Source: CAG-103 sp963627135
Lineage (GTDB): Bacteria > Bacillota > Clostridia > Oscillospirales > Oscillospiraceae
Assembly (NCBI GenBank): GCA_963627135.1
Contig: CAVFZY010000007.1
Coordinates: forward strand, 62,001 to 126,000
Direction: 5' to 3'
Length of the DNA stretch: 64,000 bases
Position 1 is the stretch's first letter. Each line of letters starts with the position of its first letter. Below are positions 47,933 to 56,247 of this stretch, piece after piece. Position numbers and translations under genes: made by a program. The notes under the pieces were generated by a model that was given only the letters and a program-made list of their open reading frames with translations, had not been told where the DNA came from and searched no databases.

Positions 47933-48439
47933 TCAGAGATGATCTGCCTTGGAAATACCGAGCACGGCGGCGGCAAGGCGCTTGCCGCTTGCGGTTTTCA
48001 TGATCGTGTCCAGAAAATGCACGACGCGCTCCTTCGCGTATCCGCTCTCGGAGGCATTTGCGATGTAGTCGGCCTCGATAAGGATCTGGTAGTCCATGCC
48101 GCAAATATTCTGCAGCGTGTGGTGATGCCCCACAAGGTAGGCCACGCGCGCGATCTGCGCCTCCGTCATGCCGGTACCGGCGAGAAAGGCGCGCACCAGC
48201 ACGGTGCCCTCCTGCTCCTGATATTTTCCGTTGGTATTGCCGTATTTCTCGCGGCAGAGCGGGCAGGCAATGTCGTGCGTGATGGCGGCGACCTCCAGAA
48301 GGTACTGCGTCTCTGTGTCCAGTTCCTCCAGTTCGCCGATCGTTCGGGCGTAGGCCCAGACGCGCAGGAGGTGGTCAATATCGTGGATGTTGCCATCGGA
48401 TGCGTCGATCATTTTGTTCAGGATTTGTGCGATGGTCAT
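47933..48439 (-). CDS. HD-domain protein (YedJ/HDIG-type phosphohydrolase)
   Basis: A 168-residue HD superfamily protein. Metal-binding residues are in DIDHLLRVWAYA (His), AITHDIACPLC (HD), LVGHHHT (His pair) and ILIEADYIAN (Asp). The product therefore probably hydrolyses a phosphate ester or nucleotide, though no substrate can be named. CPLCREKYGN inserts a Cys pair after the HD dipeptide. It is the last gene of the minus-strand operon, 19 bp after recG. AGGCATCCT precedes ATG 48439. Confidence 0.85.
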   Translation of the reverse strand: MTIAQILNKMIDASDGNIHDIDHLLRVWAYARTIGELEELDTETQYLLEVAAITHDIACPLCREKYGNTNGKYQEQEGTVLVRAFLAGTGMTEAQIARVAYLVGHHHTLQNICGMDYQILIEADYIANASESGYAKERVVHFLDTIMKTASGKRLAAAVLGISKADHL

Positions 48440-48458
48440 AGGATGCCTCCGTTGGCTG

Positions 48459-50516
48459 TCAGTTAAAATGTCCGTCGTTGGCGGCGAAGAGCCGCGCGCA
48501 CTGGGCGCGCAGCGCCGCGTGCTCGGGCGCAGAGAGCGCCGGGTCGGCGGCGAGCACAGTGCGGGCTGCGTCGCGTGCGTCGTTGACGGCGGTCATGTTC
48601 GTGCCGAGGTCGGCGATATGCAGCGCCGGCAGACCGTGCTGCCGGTTGCCGAAGAAGTCGCCCGGGCCGCGCTGGCGCAGGTCGGCCTCCGCGATCTGAA
48701 AGCCGTCGGCCGTGTCGCACAGCACCTTCAGCCGCGCGCGCGCCTCGTCCGTGTGCGCGTCCGACACGAGCACGCAGTACGACTGAAACGGCCCGCGCCC
48801 GATGCGCCCGCGCAGCTGGTGCAGCTGCGAGAGGCCGAAGCGTTCGGCGTTTTCGATGATCATGAGCGCCGCGTTCGGTACATCCACGCCGACCTCGATG
48901 ACTGTCGTCGAGACGAGAATGTCCGTCTCCCCGGCGGCGAAGGCGGTCATGCAGGCGTCCTTGTCCTTGGCCTTCATGCGGCCGTGGATGCAGGCCACGC
49001 GGTGCTGCGGAAACGTCCGCTGCAGCGTCTGCGTGTGTTCCTCGGCGGACTTGAGGTCGGACGGGACATCGTCCGTTTCCTCTACCTTCGGGCAGACGAC
49101 GAACACCTGCCGTCCCTCGCCGATGAGCTTGTCAATAAAGGCGTTGAGCCGCGCGCGGTAGCGCTCGTCCACGCACACGGTCTGCACCGGCTGGCGGCCG
49201 GGCGGCAGCTCGTCGATGATCGACACGTCCAGATCGCCGTACACCAGCAGCGCCAGCGTGCGCGGAATGGGCGTTGCGCTCATGACGAGCGTGTGCGGCT
49301 GCTCGCCCTTGCGCACGAGCGCAGCGCGCTGCTCGACGCCGAAGCGGTGCTGCTCGTCCGTGATGACGAGGCCGAGGCGGAAAAACGTCACCGAGTCGCT
49401 GATGAGCGCATGCGTGCCGACGACGACGTCGAGCAGACCGCAGGCGAGCGCTTCTTTCATCTCGCGCTTTTGCCGCACGGTCATCGCACCCGTTAAGCGG
49501 CCGACGCGGATGCCGAACGGCTCGAGCAGCGTGCGCAGCGTGTGCTCGTGCTGCTCAGTGAGGATCTCGGTCGGCGCCATGAAGGCGCTCTGGCAGTCGT
49601 TTTCGTGCGCAAACCAGATGCACGCTGCGGCGACGAGCGTCTTGCCGGAGCCGACGTCACCCTGCACGAGGCGGCTCATCGGCACGCCGGAGGTCATGTC
49701 CTGCACGGCGGCGGCGACAGCTCGCCGCTGCGCCCCAGTGGGCGAGAAGGGGAGCGTGCGGTAAAATATCTCAAGGTCGGCGGCCTGCATACGGATGCCG
49801 CCCTCGGCGCGCCGCTGCGAGCGGATGCGCGCCATGGCGGTCGAGAGCACGAACAGCTCTTCGAACACCAGCCGCTTGCGCGCCGTGTCGAGTGCCTGCG
49901 CGTCGGCCGGCTGGTGGATGTTCTGCAGGGCATAGTCCTTCTGCGCGAGCCGATAGGTGCGCGCGATGTCCGCCGGGATCACGTCCTGCAGCTGCCCGAT
50001 GCAGGCATGCAGCGCGGGCGTCATGGCCTTGCGGATGTCGTTTTGCGTCACGCCAGTCGTCAGCGGGTAGACCGGGTAAAAGCAGTTGGTCACGGCGCCG
50101 CAGCGCGCCGCCTGCTCGCAGACGGGGTTCGTCATCGTCTTGCGAAAGCCATTGGTCTCCACCTTGCCGTAGAAGATGTATGTTTCGCCCGTGTGCAGAT
50201 TGTTCTTGCGGTAGGGCTGGTTGAAGTAGGTCACGTCCAGCGCACCGGTGTCGTCCGCGATGCGCACCTTGACCAGTGTGAGCCCGCTGCGGACATGCTG
50301 TGCGCGCGGCTCGGCCGCGACTGCGGCGCGGATGCACACGGCCTCGCCGGGCTGCGCGTCCGCGATCGTGCGAAACTGCGTCCGGTCTTCGTACCGGCGG
50401 GGGTACAGGCCCGCCAGATCGCGCAGCGTCGCAACGCCGAGCTTTTGGAATGCCTGCGCTTTTTTCGGCCCGATGCCGGCCAGCGCCTCGAGCGGGGTAT
50501 CCGGTGTGTAGGTCAT
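48459..50516 (-). CDS. recG: RecG, ATP-dependent branched-DNA helicase
   Basis: A 685-residue monomeric helicase that remodels stalled forks and Holliday junctions. The N-terminal wedge (OB-fold) region begins with LEALAGIGPKKAQAFQKLGV and YPRRYEDRT. The motor domains have GDVGSGKTLVAA (Walker A), ADLE-type DEQHRFGVEQR (DExH), SATPIPRTLAL (III), and QLRGRIGRGPFQSYCVLVS (VI). ATG 50516 follows AGGAGG by 7 bases. It overlaps the upstream glycosylase gene by four bases, so both are translated from one message. Confidence 0.96.
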   Translation of the reverse strand: MTYTPDTPLEALAGIGPKKAQAFQKLGVATLRDLAGLYPRRYEDRTQFRTIADAQPGEAVCIRAAVAAEPRAQHVRSGLTLVKVRIADDTGALDVTYFNQPYRKNNLHTGETYIFYGKVETNGFRKTMTNPVCEQAARCGAVTNCFYPVYPLTTGVTQNDIRKAMTPALHACIGQLQDVIPADIARTYRLAQKDYALQNIHQPADAQALDTARKRLVFEELFVLSTAMARIRSQRRAEGGIRMQAADLEIFYRTLPFSPTGAQRRAVAAAVQDMTSGVPMSRLVQGDVGSGKTLVAAACIWFAHENDCQSAFMAPTEILTEQHEHTLRTLLEPFGIRVGRLTGAMTVRQKREMKEALACGLLDVVVGTHALISDSVTFFRLGLVITDEQHRFGVEQRAALVRKGEQPHTLVMSATPIPRTLALLVYGDLDVSIIDELPPGRQPVQTVCVDERYRARLNAFIDKLIGEGRQVFVVCPKVEETDDVPSDLKSAEEHTQTLQRTFPQHRVACIHGRMKAKDKDACMTAFAAGETDILVSTTVIEVGVDVPNAALMIIENAERFGLSQLHQLRGRIGRGPFQSYCVLVSDAHTDEARARLKVLCDTADGFQIAEADLRQRGPGDFFGNRQHGLPALHIADLGTNMTAVNDARDAARTVLAADPALSAPEHAALRAQCARLFAANDGHFN

Positions 50517-51043
50517 GTGCATACCTCCTGTGCGCCGCATTTCCAGCGCCAGAGCCGCGCCTGATCCTCGGGCGCGGCGTAGCCGATACCGACGCGGGTG
50601 TCGGTATCGAGTGCGAAGCGCAGCCCATCGTCCTCAATCCAGAGCTCCGGACAGACCGTGATGTCGCCGTCGTTGAACGCCTTGTCGATCTGCAGGCGCT
50701 TGGTCAGCTTACCGGGGCCGCCCGCGCCGTCCGCGCACGCGCGGATGAGCACGGCCTGCGGTTCGTCCACATGCCCGGTCACGATGTTGAGCATCCAGTG
50801 CATGCCGTAGCAGAGGTAGACGTAGATCGTGCCGCCGTCGTGATAGAGCACCTCCGTGCGCTTTGTCCGGCCGTGGCAGGCGTGACAGGCGGTGTCCTGC
50901 GCGCCGCGGTAGGCTTCCGTCTCCGTGATGCGCGCGCGCAGCAGCGCGCCGTCCGGCAGCCGCCGCACCAGAATGCGCCCAACCAAGTCCGGCGCGACGC
51001 AGAGCACGTCGCGCCGGAAAAATTCCCGATCTTGCAGTTTCAT
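50513..51043 (-). CDS. AAG/MPG-type 3-methyladenine DNA glycosylase
   Basis: A 176-residue base-excision enzyme removing alkylated purines and hypoxanthine. Family motifs: ARITETEAYRGAQDTACHA (catalytic Glu and Tyr), GTIYVYLCYGMHWMLNIVTG and AVLIRAC. The recognition Tyr and Asn are kept. It lies between apbE and recG with 5-bp and overlapping junctions, linking two DNA maintenance functions in one operon. The length is slightly below the ~190-200 of other bacterial members, with a short C-terminus. Confidence 0.93.
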   Translation of the reverse strand: MKLQDREFFRRDVLCVAPDLVGRILVRRLPDGALLRARITETEAYRGAQDTACHACHGRTKRTEVLYHDGGTIYVYLCYGMHWMLNIVTGHVDEPQAVLIRACADGAGGPGKLTKRLQIDKAFNDGDITVCPELWIEDDGLRFALDTDTRVGIGYAAPEDQARLWRWKCGAQEVCT

Positions 51044-51048
51044 GTTTC

Positions 51049-52095
51049 TCAGCTCTCATACTGGACGACATAGTTGTCGCCGTTGGGGGTGAATTTTCCG
51101 TACAGGCCGTTAGTGAGCACCACGTGGCCGTCGGACTTGACGAGCACCATCTCAAATCCGCCGTAGGTGCGCCAGTAATTGAGCGCCGCCTGCGGCCCGA
51201 GCACGAACATCGCGGTCGACAGGCAGTCGGCCAGCGTGCCGTCCTCGCACACGATCGTCACGGACAGCAGACCGTTATTCACCGGCTGCCCGGTCTTGGG
51301 GGAGAGAATGTGGTGGTATTTCTGCCCGCCCTCGGTGAAAAAGCGCTGGTAGCTGCCGGAGGTGATGACGGCCGTCTCGCCCACGGTGAGGTAGCCGAGA
51401 TAGCTGCCGGTGTCGTTCGGGTCCTGCACGGCGATGTTCCAGTCGCTGCCGTCCGGCTTTTTGCCGAGCGTTTGCACGTTGCCGCCGAGGGACACCACGC
51501 CGCTTGTGACACCGGCGGCGCGCATGGCCTGAATGGCATAGTCCGACGCGCAGCCCTTAGCAACGGCAGCGAAGCTCAGCGACATATCCGTCGGCATGGT
51601 CACAAGATAATTCGCGCTGTCGTCCGTTTCAGCGAGCTGGACCTTGCTCATGTCCACGCACGAGAGCAGACGCTCGATCTCCGCATCCGACGGGACGCGG
51701 TAGTTCTGGTCGATGAAGCCCCAGAGCTTGCTCAGGGGGTAGGTCGTCAGGTCGAGCGCGCCGTCCGAGCGCTCGGATACGGTCTGCGCCGTGCGCAGCA
51801 TTTTGGCAATCTGCTCGTTGACGACGACGGAGCTGCCCATGGCGTGGTTGATCTCATAGGTCTTGCTGCGCTCGTTTTCCGGGTCGAGCATTGTGTCCAT
51901 GCTGTTAATGATGCTGATGGCGGCGCTGATGCCGTCGTCCGCCTTCTTGCCGTAGGCGGTAAGATCCATGACGGTGTCCATGGCGAAGATCTGCTGCGTG
52001 GTGCTTTTTGCCTCGCCGCAGGCGCTCAGCGGCAGCACGAGTGCGCAGCACAGCAGCAGCGCAAGCAGGCGGGTGTGCAGACGTTTATGGTTCAT
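51049..52095 (-). CDS. apbE: ApbE, FAD:protein FMN transferase lipoprotein
   Basis: A 348-residue exported lipoprotein that attaches FMN covalently to Thr in flavoproteins such as RnfG/NqrC and FMN-binding-domain reductases. Signal peptide with lipobox LPLSAC (Cys ~26). Domain motifs: IFAMDTVMDLTAYG, GALDLTTYPLSKLWGF, SFAAVAKGCASDYA, SLGGNVQTLGKKPDG and HHILSPKTGQPVNNG (Mg-binding Asp/Thr region). AAGGACAT precedes ATG 52095. A potential client, the FMN-binding flavoprotein at the right end, is in the same window. A TATACT-like -10 lies about 40 bp upstream on the minus strand. Confidence 0.93.
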   Translation of the reverse strand: MNHKRLHTRLLALLLCCALVLPLSACGEAKSTTQQIFAMDTVMDLTAYGKKADDGISAAISIINSMDTMLDPENERSKTYEINHAMGSSVVVNEQIAKMLRTAQTVSERSDGALDLTTYPLSKLWGFIDQNYRVPSDAEIERLLSCVDMSKVQLAETDDSANYLVTMPTDMSLSFAAVAKGCASDYAIQAMRAAGVTSGVVSLGGNVQTLGKKPDGSDWNIAVQDPNDTGSYLGYLTVGETAVITSGSYQRFFTEGGQKYHHILSPKTGQPVNNGLLSVTIVCEDGTLADCLSTAMFVLGPQAALNYWRTYGGFEMVLVKSDGHVVLTNGLYGKFTPNGDNYVVQYES

Positions 52096-52174
52096 AGAGG
52101 GTATGTCCTTCCGATACAGGTTTCTAGCAACCAGTATAGCATATCTGCCGCCAAATGGGAACAGAAAATCCTGC

Positions 52175-52203
52175 TTTACATTTTGCCCGGACTTTGCTAT
52201 AAT
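52175..52203 (+). promoter_or_regulatory. Promoter of tRNA-Arg
   Basis: TTTACA (52175-52180), 17-bp spacer, TATAAT (52198-52203). Confidence 0.75.
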
Positions 52204-52219
52204 ACATCCTGCTGAATAT

Positions 52220-52296
52220 GCGCCCGTAGCTCAGCTGGATAGAGTGACAGACTCCGACTCTGTAGGCCAGCGGTTCGAATCCGCTCGGGCGTACCA
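52220..52296 (+). tRNA. tRNA-Arg (anticodon CCG)
   Basis: Acceptor GCGCCCG pairs with CGGGCGT (terminal G-U), anticodon stem ACAGA/TCTGT with loop CTCCGAC (CCG, reading CGG), T-loop GTTCGAATC and encoded CCA. A second integrase relic lies downstream. Confidence 0.97.
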
Positions 52297-52297
52297 C

Positions 52298-52334
52298 AAA
52301 AAACCCTGTAATTTCAATGGTTACAGGGTTTTTT
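52298..52334 (+). terminator. Terminator after tRNA-Arg (copy B of the shared repeat)
   Basis: AAAAAACCCTGTAA/TTACAGGGTTTTTT with the same TTTCAATGG loop as after tRNA-Thr. Confidence 0.9.
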
Positions 52335-52483
52335 CTTCACCCTGGCGCTGTAAAAATTTAGGTGCTATTTAGGTTGCTTTCGGCTATAAAATGCCCTGTG
52401 ATGTTGCACCAGTGTTGCACTAAAATCTGATACCCCTCGGTTCAAAAACGCGACGAATTCGGGGCTTCGAGAGATCAGTGCTG
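52335..52483. repeat. Att-like region downstream of tRNA-Arg
   Basis: Homologous to 44766-44900: CTGTAAAAATT, TTTCGGCT, TGTGATGTTGCACC and several GTTGCAC/GTGCAAC words, ending at the integrase stop. Confidence 0.5.
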
Positions 52484-52930
52484 TTAAGGTGCAACGGGCG
52501 GCGCCGAAAAGTGTTGCACCTCTGCGGCAGCGTGGGCAGACAGGCACGTGCTGGCCCGGATTTTTGCGGCGGTGTTTTCCAACCGGATGCGCTGATCGTA
52601 GTGCGCGTAGACGCGCAGAGTCATGTCCGGAGTCGAGTGCCCGGCGAGATACTGCACCTCTTTCAGGTCGAACCCCTCCTCAACCCAACGGGTAATGCAG
52701 GTGTGCCGCAGCAGATGCGGATGTACGTGAAAGTCCAGAGTATAAACTGTGTTGGGGTGTCTGGGCGATGTGGCTTTTCCGAGAAGTCCCGGGTCGTCCG
52801 TTGTGCGGTTTTCGATAATGCGCCAAAGCCGGGCGAAGGCAGATGCGCTCAGAGACTCGCCGTTGCGCATGGCCAGCACGAAGGGCGATGTTGCTTTGGC
52901 CTGCTCCTCGGTGAGAATGGAGACGCCTGT
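52484..52930 (-). pseudogene. Tyrosine integrase, C-terminal half only
   Basis: The minus-strand frame encodes the catalytic C-terminus of a tyrosine recombinase: HLLRHTCITRWVEEG (HxxR box), VQYLAGHSTPDMTLRVYAHY (GH box and nucleophilic Tyr), then the tail RLENTAAKIRA. The upstream half with the first catalytic Arg and the arm/core-binding domains is missing; at about 52930 the sequence changes to the start of an IS110 element on the other strand. The likely history is integrase truncation by IS insertion. It points towards tRNA-Arg, mirroring the relic behind tRNA-Thr. Confidence 0.85.
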
Positions 52931-52985
52931 TGAAGCCAATGTGAGCGAACTGGCCGAAACTCTCTTTGAGAAGGATGGTGAGAAA

Positions 52986-53339
52986 ATGAATCAACTTTAC
53001 GTTGGCATTGACGTAAGTAGCAAGAATAACGTAGCATACCTGATGCTGCCGAATGGGGATATGCACAGCCAGTTCCCCATTGAGAACAACCTCGGCGGCT
53101 ACAGGACTGCCGCGAAGAAGATCGTCGCTGCATTGGAGTCACTGGAACTTGAAGCCGTCCAAATCGGCATGGAGGCCACCTCCGTCTACGGAGAACACTT
53201 CGTACACGCTTTCCGAGAGAATGGCAGCCTCGGACGGTTCGAGCGGAAGATCCACGTCCTCAACCCAAAGCAGGTCAGGAAGTTCAAGGAAGCCTACAAC
53301 GACCTACCAAAGAACGACTCCTTTTCAATTTCACCGTGA
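52986..53339 (+). mobile_element. IS110-family transposase, N-terminal fragment
   Basis: The 117-residue frame is the N-terminal RuvC-like (DEDD) part of an IS110 transposase: YVGIDVSSKNNVAYLML (first Asp), VQIGMEATSVYGEHFVHAF (Glu) and IHVLNPKQVRKFKEAY. Full-length relatives are about 400 residues, so the C-terminal transposase_20 domain and its Ser are missing. The end reads into an unrelated tail at KNDSFSISP. Sequence from ~52930 to 52985 before ATG 52986 is probably the element's left end. It is unlikely to be active alone. Confidence 0.85.
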
Positions 53340-53598
53340 TTATAGGTGAAACGGGAAGACAAATCGAATATGCGGATTAGTTGCTTCAACATTCTGCTGT
53401 GCCAGTCCTGTGGGATACAACGCCTTCGGTCAGCAGCTCGAACGTGTCCTCCCAGCAAGCTCTGTGGCAAATCTCTAGTTCTGCGCAGAGAAAACCCTTC
53501 TTCAGATTATGTAGCTGTTGACAGAGGCTGCGGTGCGTGCTAGTATATACCTATAAACATACTATGTTAATAAGACTTTGAGCGGAGGAATATGCGAA
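53340..53598. other. Junction sequence between IS110 fragment and gamma-lyase gene
   Basis: No gene seen. It contains the promoter TTGACA (53518-53523), 17-bp spacer, TAGTAT (53541-53546), for the following gene. Confidence 0.5.
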
Positions 53599-54801
53599 AT
53601 GTCAACACAAGATAAGGAATCTGCACTTAAATTTGCTACTCGCGCTGTTCACGTGGGAAATGAGGTGGATGAGGACAGCGGTGCTATTAAGCGCCCGATC
53701 ACAATGGCCAACAGCTATGCGCTGCCCTATGACCCTACAGATATGAACTGGTCCAGTGCCGGGGCCAATCTTTACACCCGCAATGGCGGTACCAACCAGA
53801 AATATTTGCAGGAGCGTGTGGCCTCACTGGAGGGCGGTGAGGACTGCGTGGTGCTGGCTTCCGGTGTGGCGGCGCTCAGTGGACTGTTTTTCGCGCTGTT
53901 GAATCAGGGCGACCATGTGATTTTCTCAAGCGTCACCTACATTGCGGTCTACCGATTGCTCAATGAGCTGCTGAATAACAAATTTGGAGTGGAGACCTCG
54001 ATCGTGGACACCACCGATCCTGCCAATGTGGAGGCAGCTATCCGCCCCAACACCAAGCTCATCCATATTGAGACGCCGGGCAATCCGACCTTGATGATCT
54101 CGGATATTGCCGCCATTGCGGAGATTGCTCATCGGCACGGTGCGCTCCTCAGTGTGGACAATACTTTTGCCTCGCCCTTCAACCAGCGTCCCATTGAGCT
54201 GGGCGCGGATTTCGCGGTGGAGAGCCTGACCAAGTATATCAACGGCCACGGAGACTCCATGGGCGGTGCCATCATCGGCAAAACGGAATATTTGGATCAG
54301 ATCCGTGCACAGTCTCAGGTGAACCTGGGCGGGACCATCAGCCCCTTTAACGCCTGGCTCATCATGCGCGGCTCTGTGACACTGCCGCTGCGGATGCGTC
54401 AGCACAATGAAAATGCCATGGCTGTAGCCCGGTGGCTGGAAAGGCAGCCCTGCGTCAGCTTTGTCGCTTACCCCGGCCTGGAGAGCCACAGAGGTCACGA
54501 GGTGGCAAAAAAGCAGATGGCTCCCGGCTTCGGTGGCGTACTGTCCTTCGGGCTCAGAGCGAACCACGACACACACAACAAATTCGTCAGCCACCTGAAA
54601 GTTATCACTTCAGCCGTGTCCCTCGGGCACGACGAAAGTCTCATTGTGTTTTTGGGTGAAAACGACGAGCGGCAGTATCTCTATCCCGCGGAATTCCACA
54701 ACGGCTTTTTCCGCTTCTCCGTGGGCATTGAGGATGTGGAGGACATTATAAACGATTTGAAGCAGGCACTGAAGAAAGCAGGTCTTGAGGTAACAGAATA
54801 A
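53599..54801 (+). CDS. Cys/Met-metabolism PLP enzyme (methionine gamma-lyase/cystathionine-lyase type)
   Basis: A 400-residue fold-type I PLP enzyme of the trans-sulfuration family. Motifs: the PLP-phosphate contact YTRNGGTNQKYLQERVA (usually YSRxxNPT), GGEDCVVLASGVAALSG, ETPGNPTLMISDI, SVDNTFASPFNQRPIELGAD, and the Schiff-base Lys in ESLTKYINGHGD. The NGGTNQ variant sets it apart from housekeeping MetB/MetC. It could release methanethiol or sulfide from Met, Cys or homocysteine, or act as an O-acylhomoserine sulfhydrylase. ATG 53599 follows GGAGG. It is flanked by IS and recombinase debris, and its codon choice is less GC-rich than the core genes, which suggests acquisition. Confidence 0.85.
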   Translation: MSTQDKESALKFATRAVHVGNEVDEDSGAIKRPITMANSYALPYDPTDMNWSSAGANLYTRNGGTNQKYLQERVASLEGGEDCVVLASGVAALSGLFFALLNQGDHVIFSSVTYIAVYRLLNELLNNKFGVETSIVDTTDPANVEAAIRPNTKLIHIETPGNPTLMISDIAAIAEIAHRHGALLSVDNTFASPFNQRPIELGADFAVESLTKYINGHGDSMGGAIIGKTEYLDQIRAQSQVNLGGTISPFNAWLIMRGSVTLPLRMRQHNENAMAVARWLERQPCVSFVAYPGLESHRGHEVAKKQMAPGFGGVLSFGLRANHDTHNKFVSHLKVITSAVSLGHDESLIVFLGENDERQYLYPAEFHNGFFRFSVGIEDVEDIINDLKQALKKAGLEVTE

Positions 54802-55108
54802 AGAAAAGCAAAAATGCCGCATGAACCCGTTGGCGATTGCAGTACGGATCGTATGGGTATGGATTGCCGCTTTGTCCGTAACGATACTGCCGAAGCTTTT
54901 CGACAAGGGAAATAACTCCGGCGCAGTGGAAACTTGACTCCGTCCTGTGGCGATTTGACCGTGCACACAGATGAGCTCGGTACGCAGGCCAGCTTTTTTT
55001 GATTACGATGCAGACGGCATCACCGTACAGGTATTGGCGGAAGCGGAAGGAATGGCCTGCGGCGGACGGATGAAGATGTTGATTTAGGGAATCAGAGGAT
55101 AAGCGAAG
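54802..55108. other. Intergenic stretch with degraded coding fragments
   Basis: No intact gene. Short peptide-like stretches occur (MDCRFVRNDTAEAF near 54860; FDYDADGITVQVLAEAEG near 55000-55087, ending at a TAG). The second is preceded by a run of seven Ts that could mark a frameshift. They look like remnants of lost genes; I cannot name the families. Confidence 0.5.
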
Positions 55109-55876
55109 ATGCTCAATCAGTTTTCAAGAACGCAGCTGCTGTTGGGGCAGGACGGCATGAAGCGGCTGTACCATGCTCGGGTTGCGGTGTTCGGCATCGG
55201 CGGCGTGGGCGGATATACAGTGGAAGCGCTGACACGCAGCGGCGTGGGAACATTTGACATCATCGACGATGACCGGGTATGCCTGACGAACCTGAACCGC
55301 CAGATCTTCGCCACGCGCAAGACCGTGGGGCAGTACAAGGTGGACGTGGCGGAGCAGCGCATTCATGAGATCAACCCGAATGCCATCGTTCATACTTACA
55401 AGACCTTTTATGTTCCGCAGACAGCAGAGCTATTTGACTTTACCCAGTATGACTACATCATAGACGCCATCGACACTGTGACCGGAAAGCTGGAACTGAT
55501 TGAACAGGCACAGCGGGCGGGAACGCCCATTATCAGCAGCATGGGGGCAGGCAATAAAATGGATGCTTCCGCATTTGAGGTAGCGGATATTTATGAAACC
55601 TCGGTGTGCCCGCTGGCGAGAGTGATGCGCCGCGAGCTGAAAAAGCGCGGCATCAAGAAGCTGAAGGTCGTTTACTCCAAGGAGCCGCCCATCATGCCAC
55701 TGGACGATATGTCCATCAGCTGCCGGATGCACTGCATCTGCCCGCCGGGCACGGCGCGCAAGTGTACACAGCGGCGGCAGGTTCCCGGAAGCAATGCCTT
55801 TGTGCCTGCCGCTGTCGGATTGATCGTCGCAGGTGAGGTGGTAAAGGATCTGTCCGCGTGGGAGAGAACGCTATGA
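55109..55876 (+). CDS. tcdA: TcdA/CsdL-type tRNA threonylcarbamoyladenosine dehydratase (ThiF family)
   Basis: A 255-residue E1-like enzyme that should cyclise t6A37 of tRNA to ct6A using ATP. Motifs: VAVFGIGGVGGYTVEALTRSG (nucleotide loop), IDDDRVCLTNLNRQI (Asp and Arg finger), DYIIDAIDTVTGKLELI, and a late Cys region SCRMHCICPPG. In E. coli the partners are CsdA and CsdE; here a NifS-like start codon region overlaps the stop (ATGA), but only 27 residues of it remain. AGAGGATAAGCG precedes ATG 55109. Confidence 0.9.
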   Translation: MLNQFSRTQLLLGQDGMKRLYHARVAVFGIGGVGGYTVEALTRSGVGTFDIIDDDRVCLTNLNRQIFATRKTVGQYKVDVAEQRIHEINPNAIVHTYKTFYVPQTAELFDFTQYDYIIDAIDTVTGKLELIEQAQRAGTPIISSMGAGNKMDASAFEVADIYETSVCPLARVMRRELKKRGIKKLKVVYSKEPPIMPLDDMSISCRMHCICPPGTARKCTQRRQVPGSNAFVPAAVGLIVAGEVVKDLSAWERTL

Positions 55877-55956
55877 TCTATCTTGATTATTCCGCCAACA
55901 CACTACCGGCGGACCCCGCCGTGCTGGATATGGGATCAGCGCAATGTGCTGGATGA
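55873..55956 (+). pseudogene. N-terminal remnant of a NifS/CsdA-like cysteine desulfurase
   Basis: Twenty-seven codons beginning MIYLDYSANTLPADPAVLD, the start of class-V cysteine desulfurases, overlapping the tcdA stop by ATGA. It then runs into unrelated sequence and a TGA. The catalytic Lys and Cys regions are gone. Where intact, a csd gene directly after tcdA would make the expected pair. Confidence 0.75.
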
Positions 55957-56188
55957 GAGCGCTGGCTGGCTTAACGGTAGCAGCGGCGAAGCTCTTTTGC
56001 AGGAGGCTTTCGCTCACAGCGCAGAGTTTGCCTTGGAAAACCTGAGCGAGAAATTGAAAAGCAGGCCGATCCTGTGCATTGGCGGGACGCTGGATATTTA
56101 CACGCAGCCGCAGATGCACCGTGAGCCTTTTGCACAAACAATTCAGCGTGCGGGCGGAACGGCTTTTCAGACGATCGATTTCCCCTTT
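55928..56188 (+). pseudogene. C-terminal remnant of an alpha/beta-hydrolase
   Basis: The frame DQRNVLDESAGWLNG, then LKSRPILCIGGTLDIYTQPQMH and RAGGTAFQTIDFPF matches the region after the nucleophile elbow in peptidase-S9-like or alpha/beta-hydrolases (the acidic residue in GGTLDIYTQP). Nucleophile elbow and final His are missing, and no start signal exists. It is fused out of frame to the NifS remnant, so a deletion joined two genes. Confidence 0.6.
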
Positions 56189-56194
56189 CGGGAT

Positions 56195-56232
56195 AAAAAG
56201 GATGTCCGCCTATGTTGGCGGACATCCTTTTT
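56195..56232. terminator. Bidirectional terminator before the Rrf2 gene end
   Basis: Perfect 16-bp stem AAAAAGGATGTCCGCC with its complement, loop TATGTT. It lies just past the Rrf2 stop on the minus strand. Confidence 0.92.
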
Positions 56233-56247
56233 AATGCGAAGTACGGA

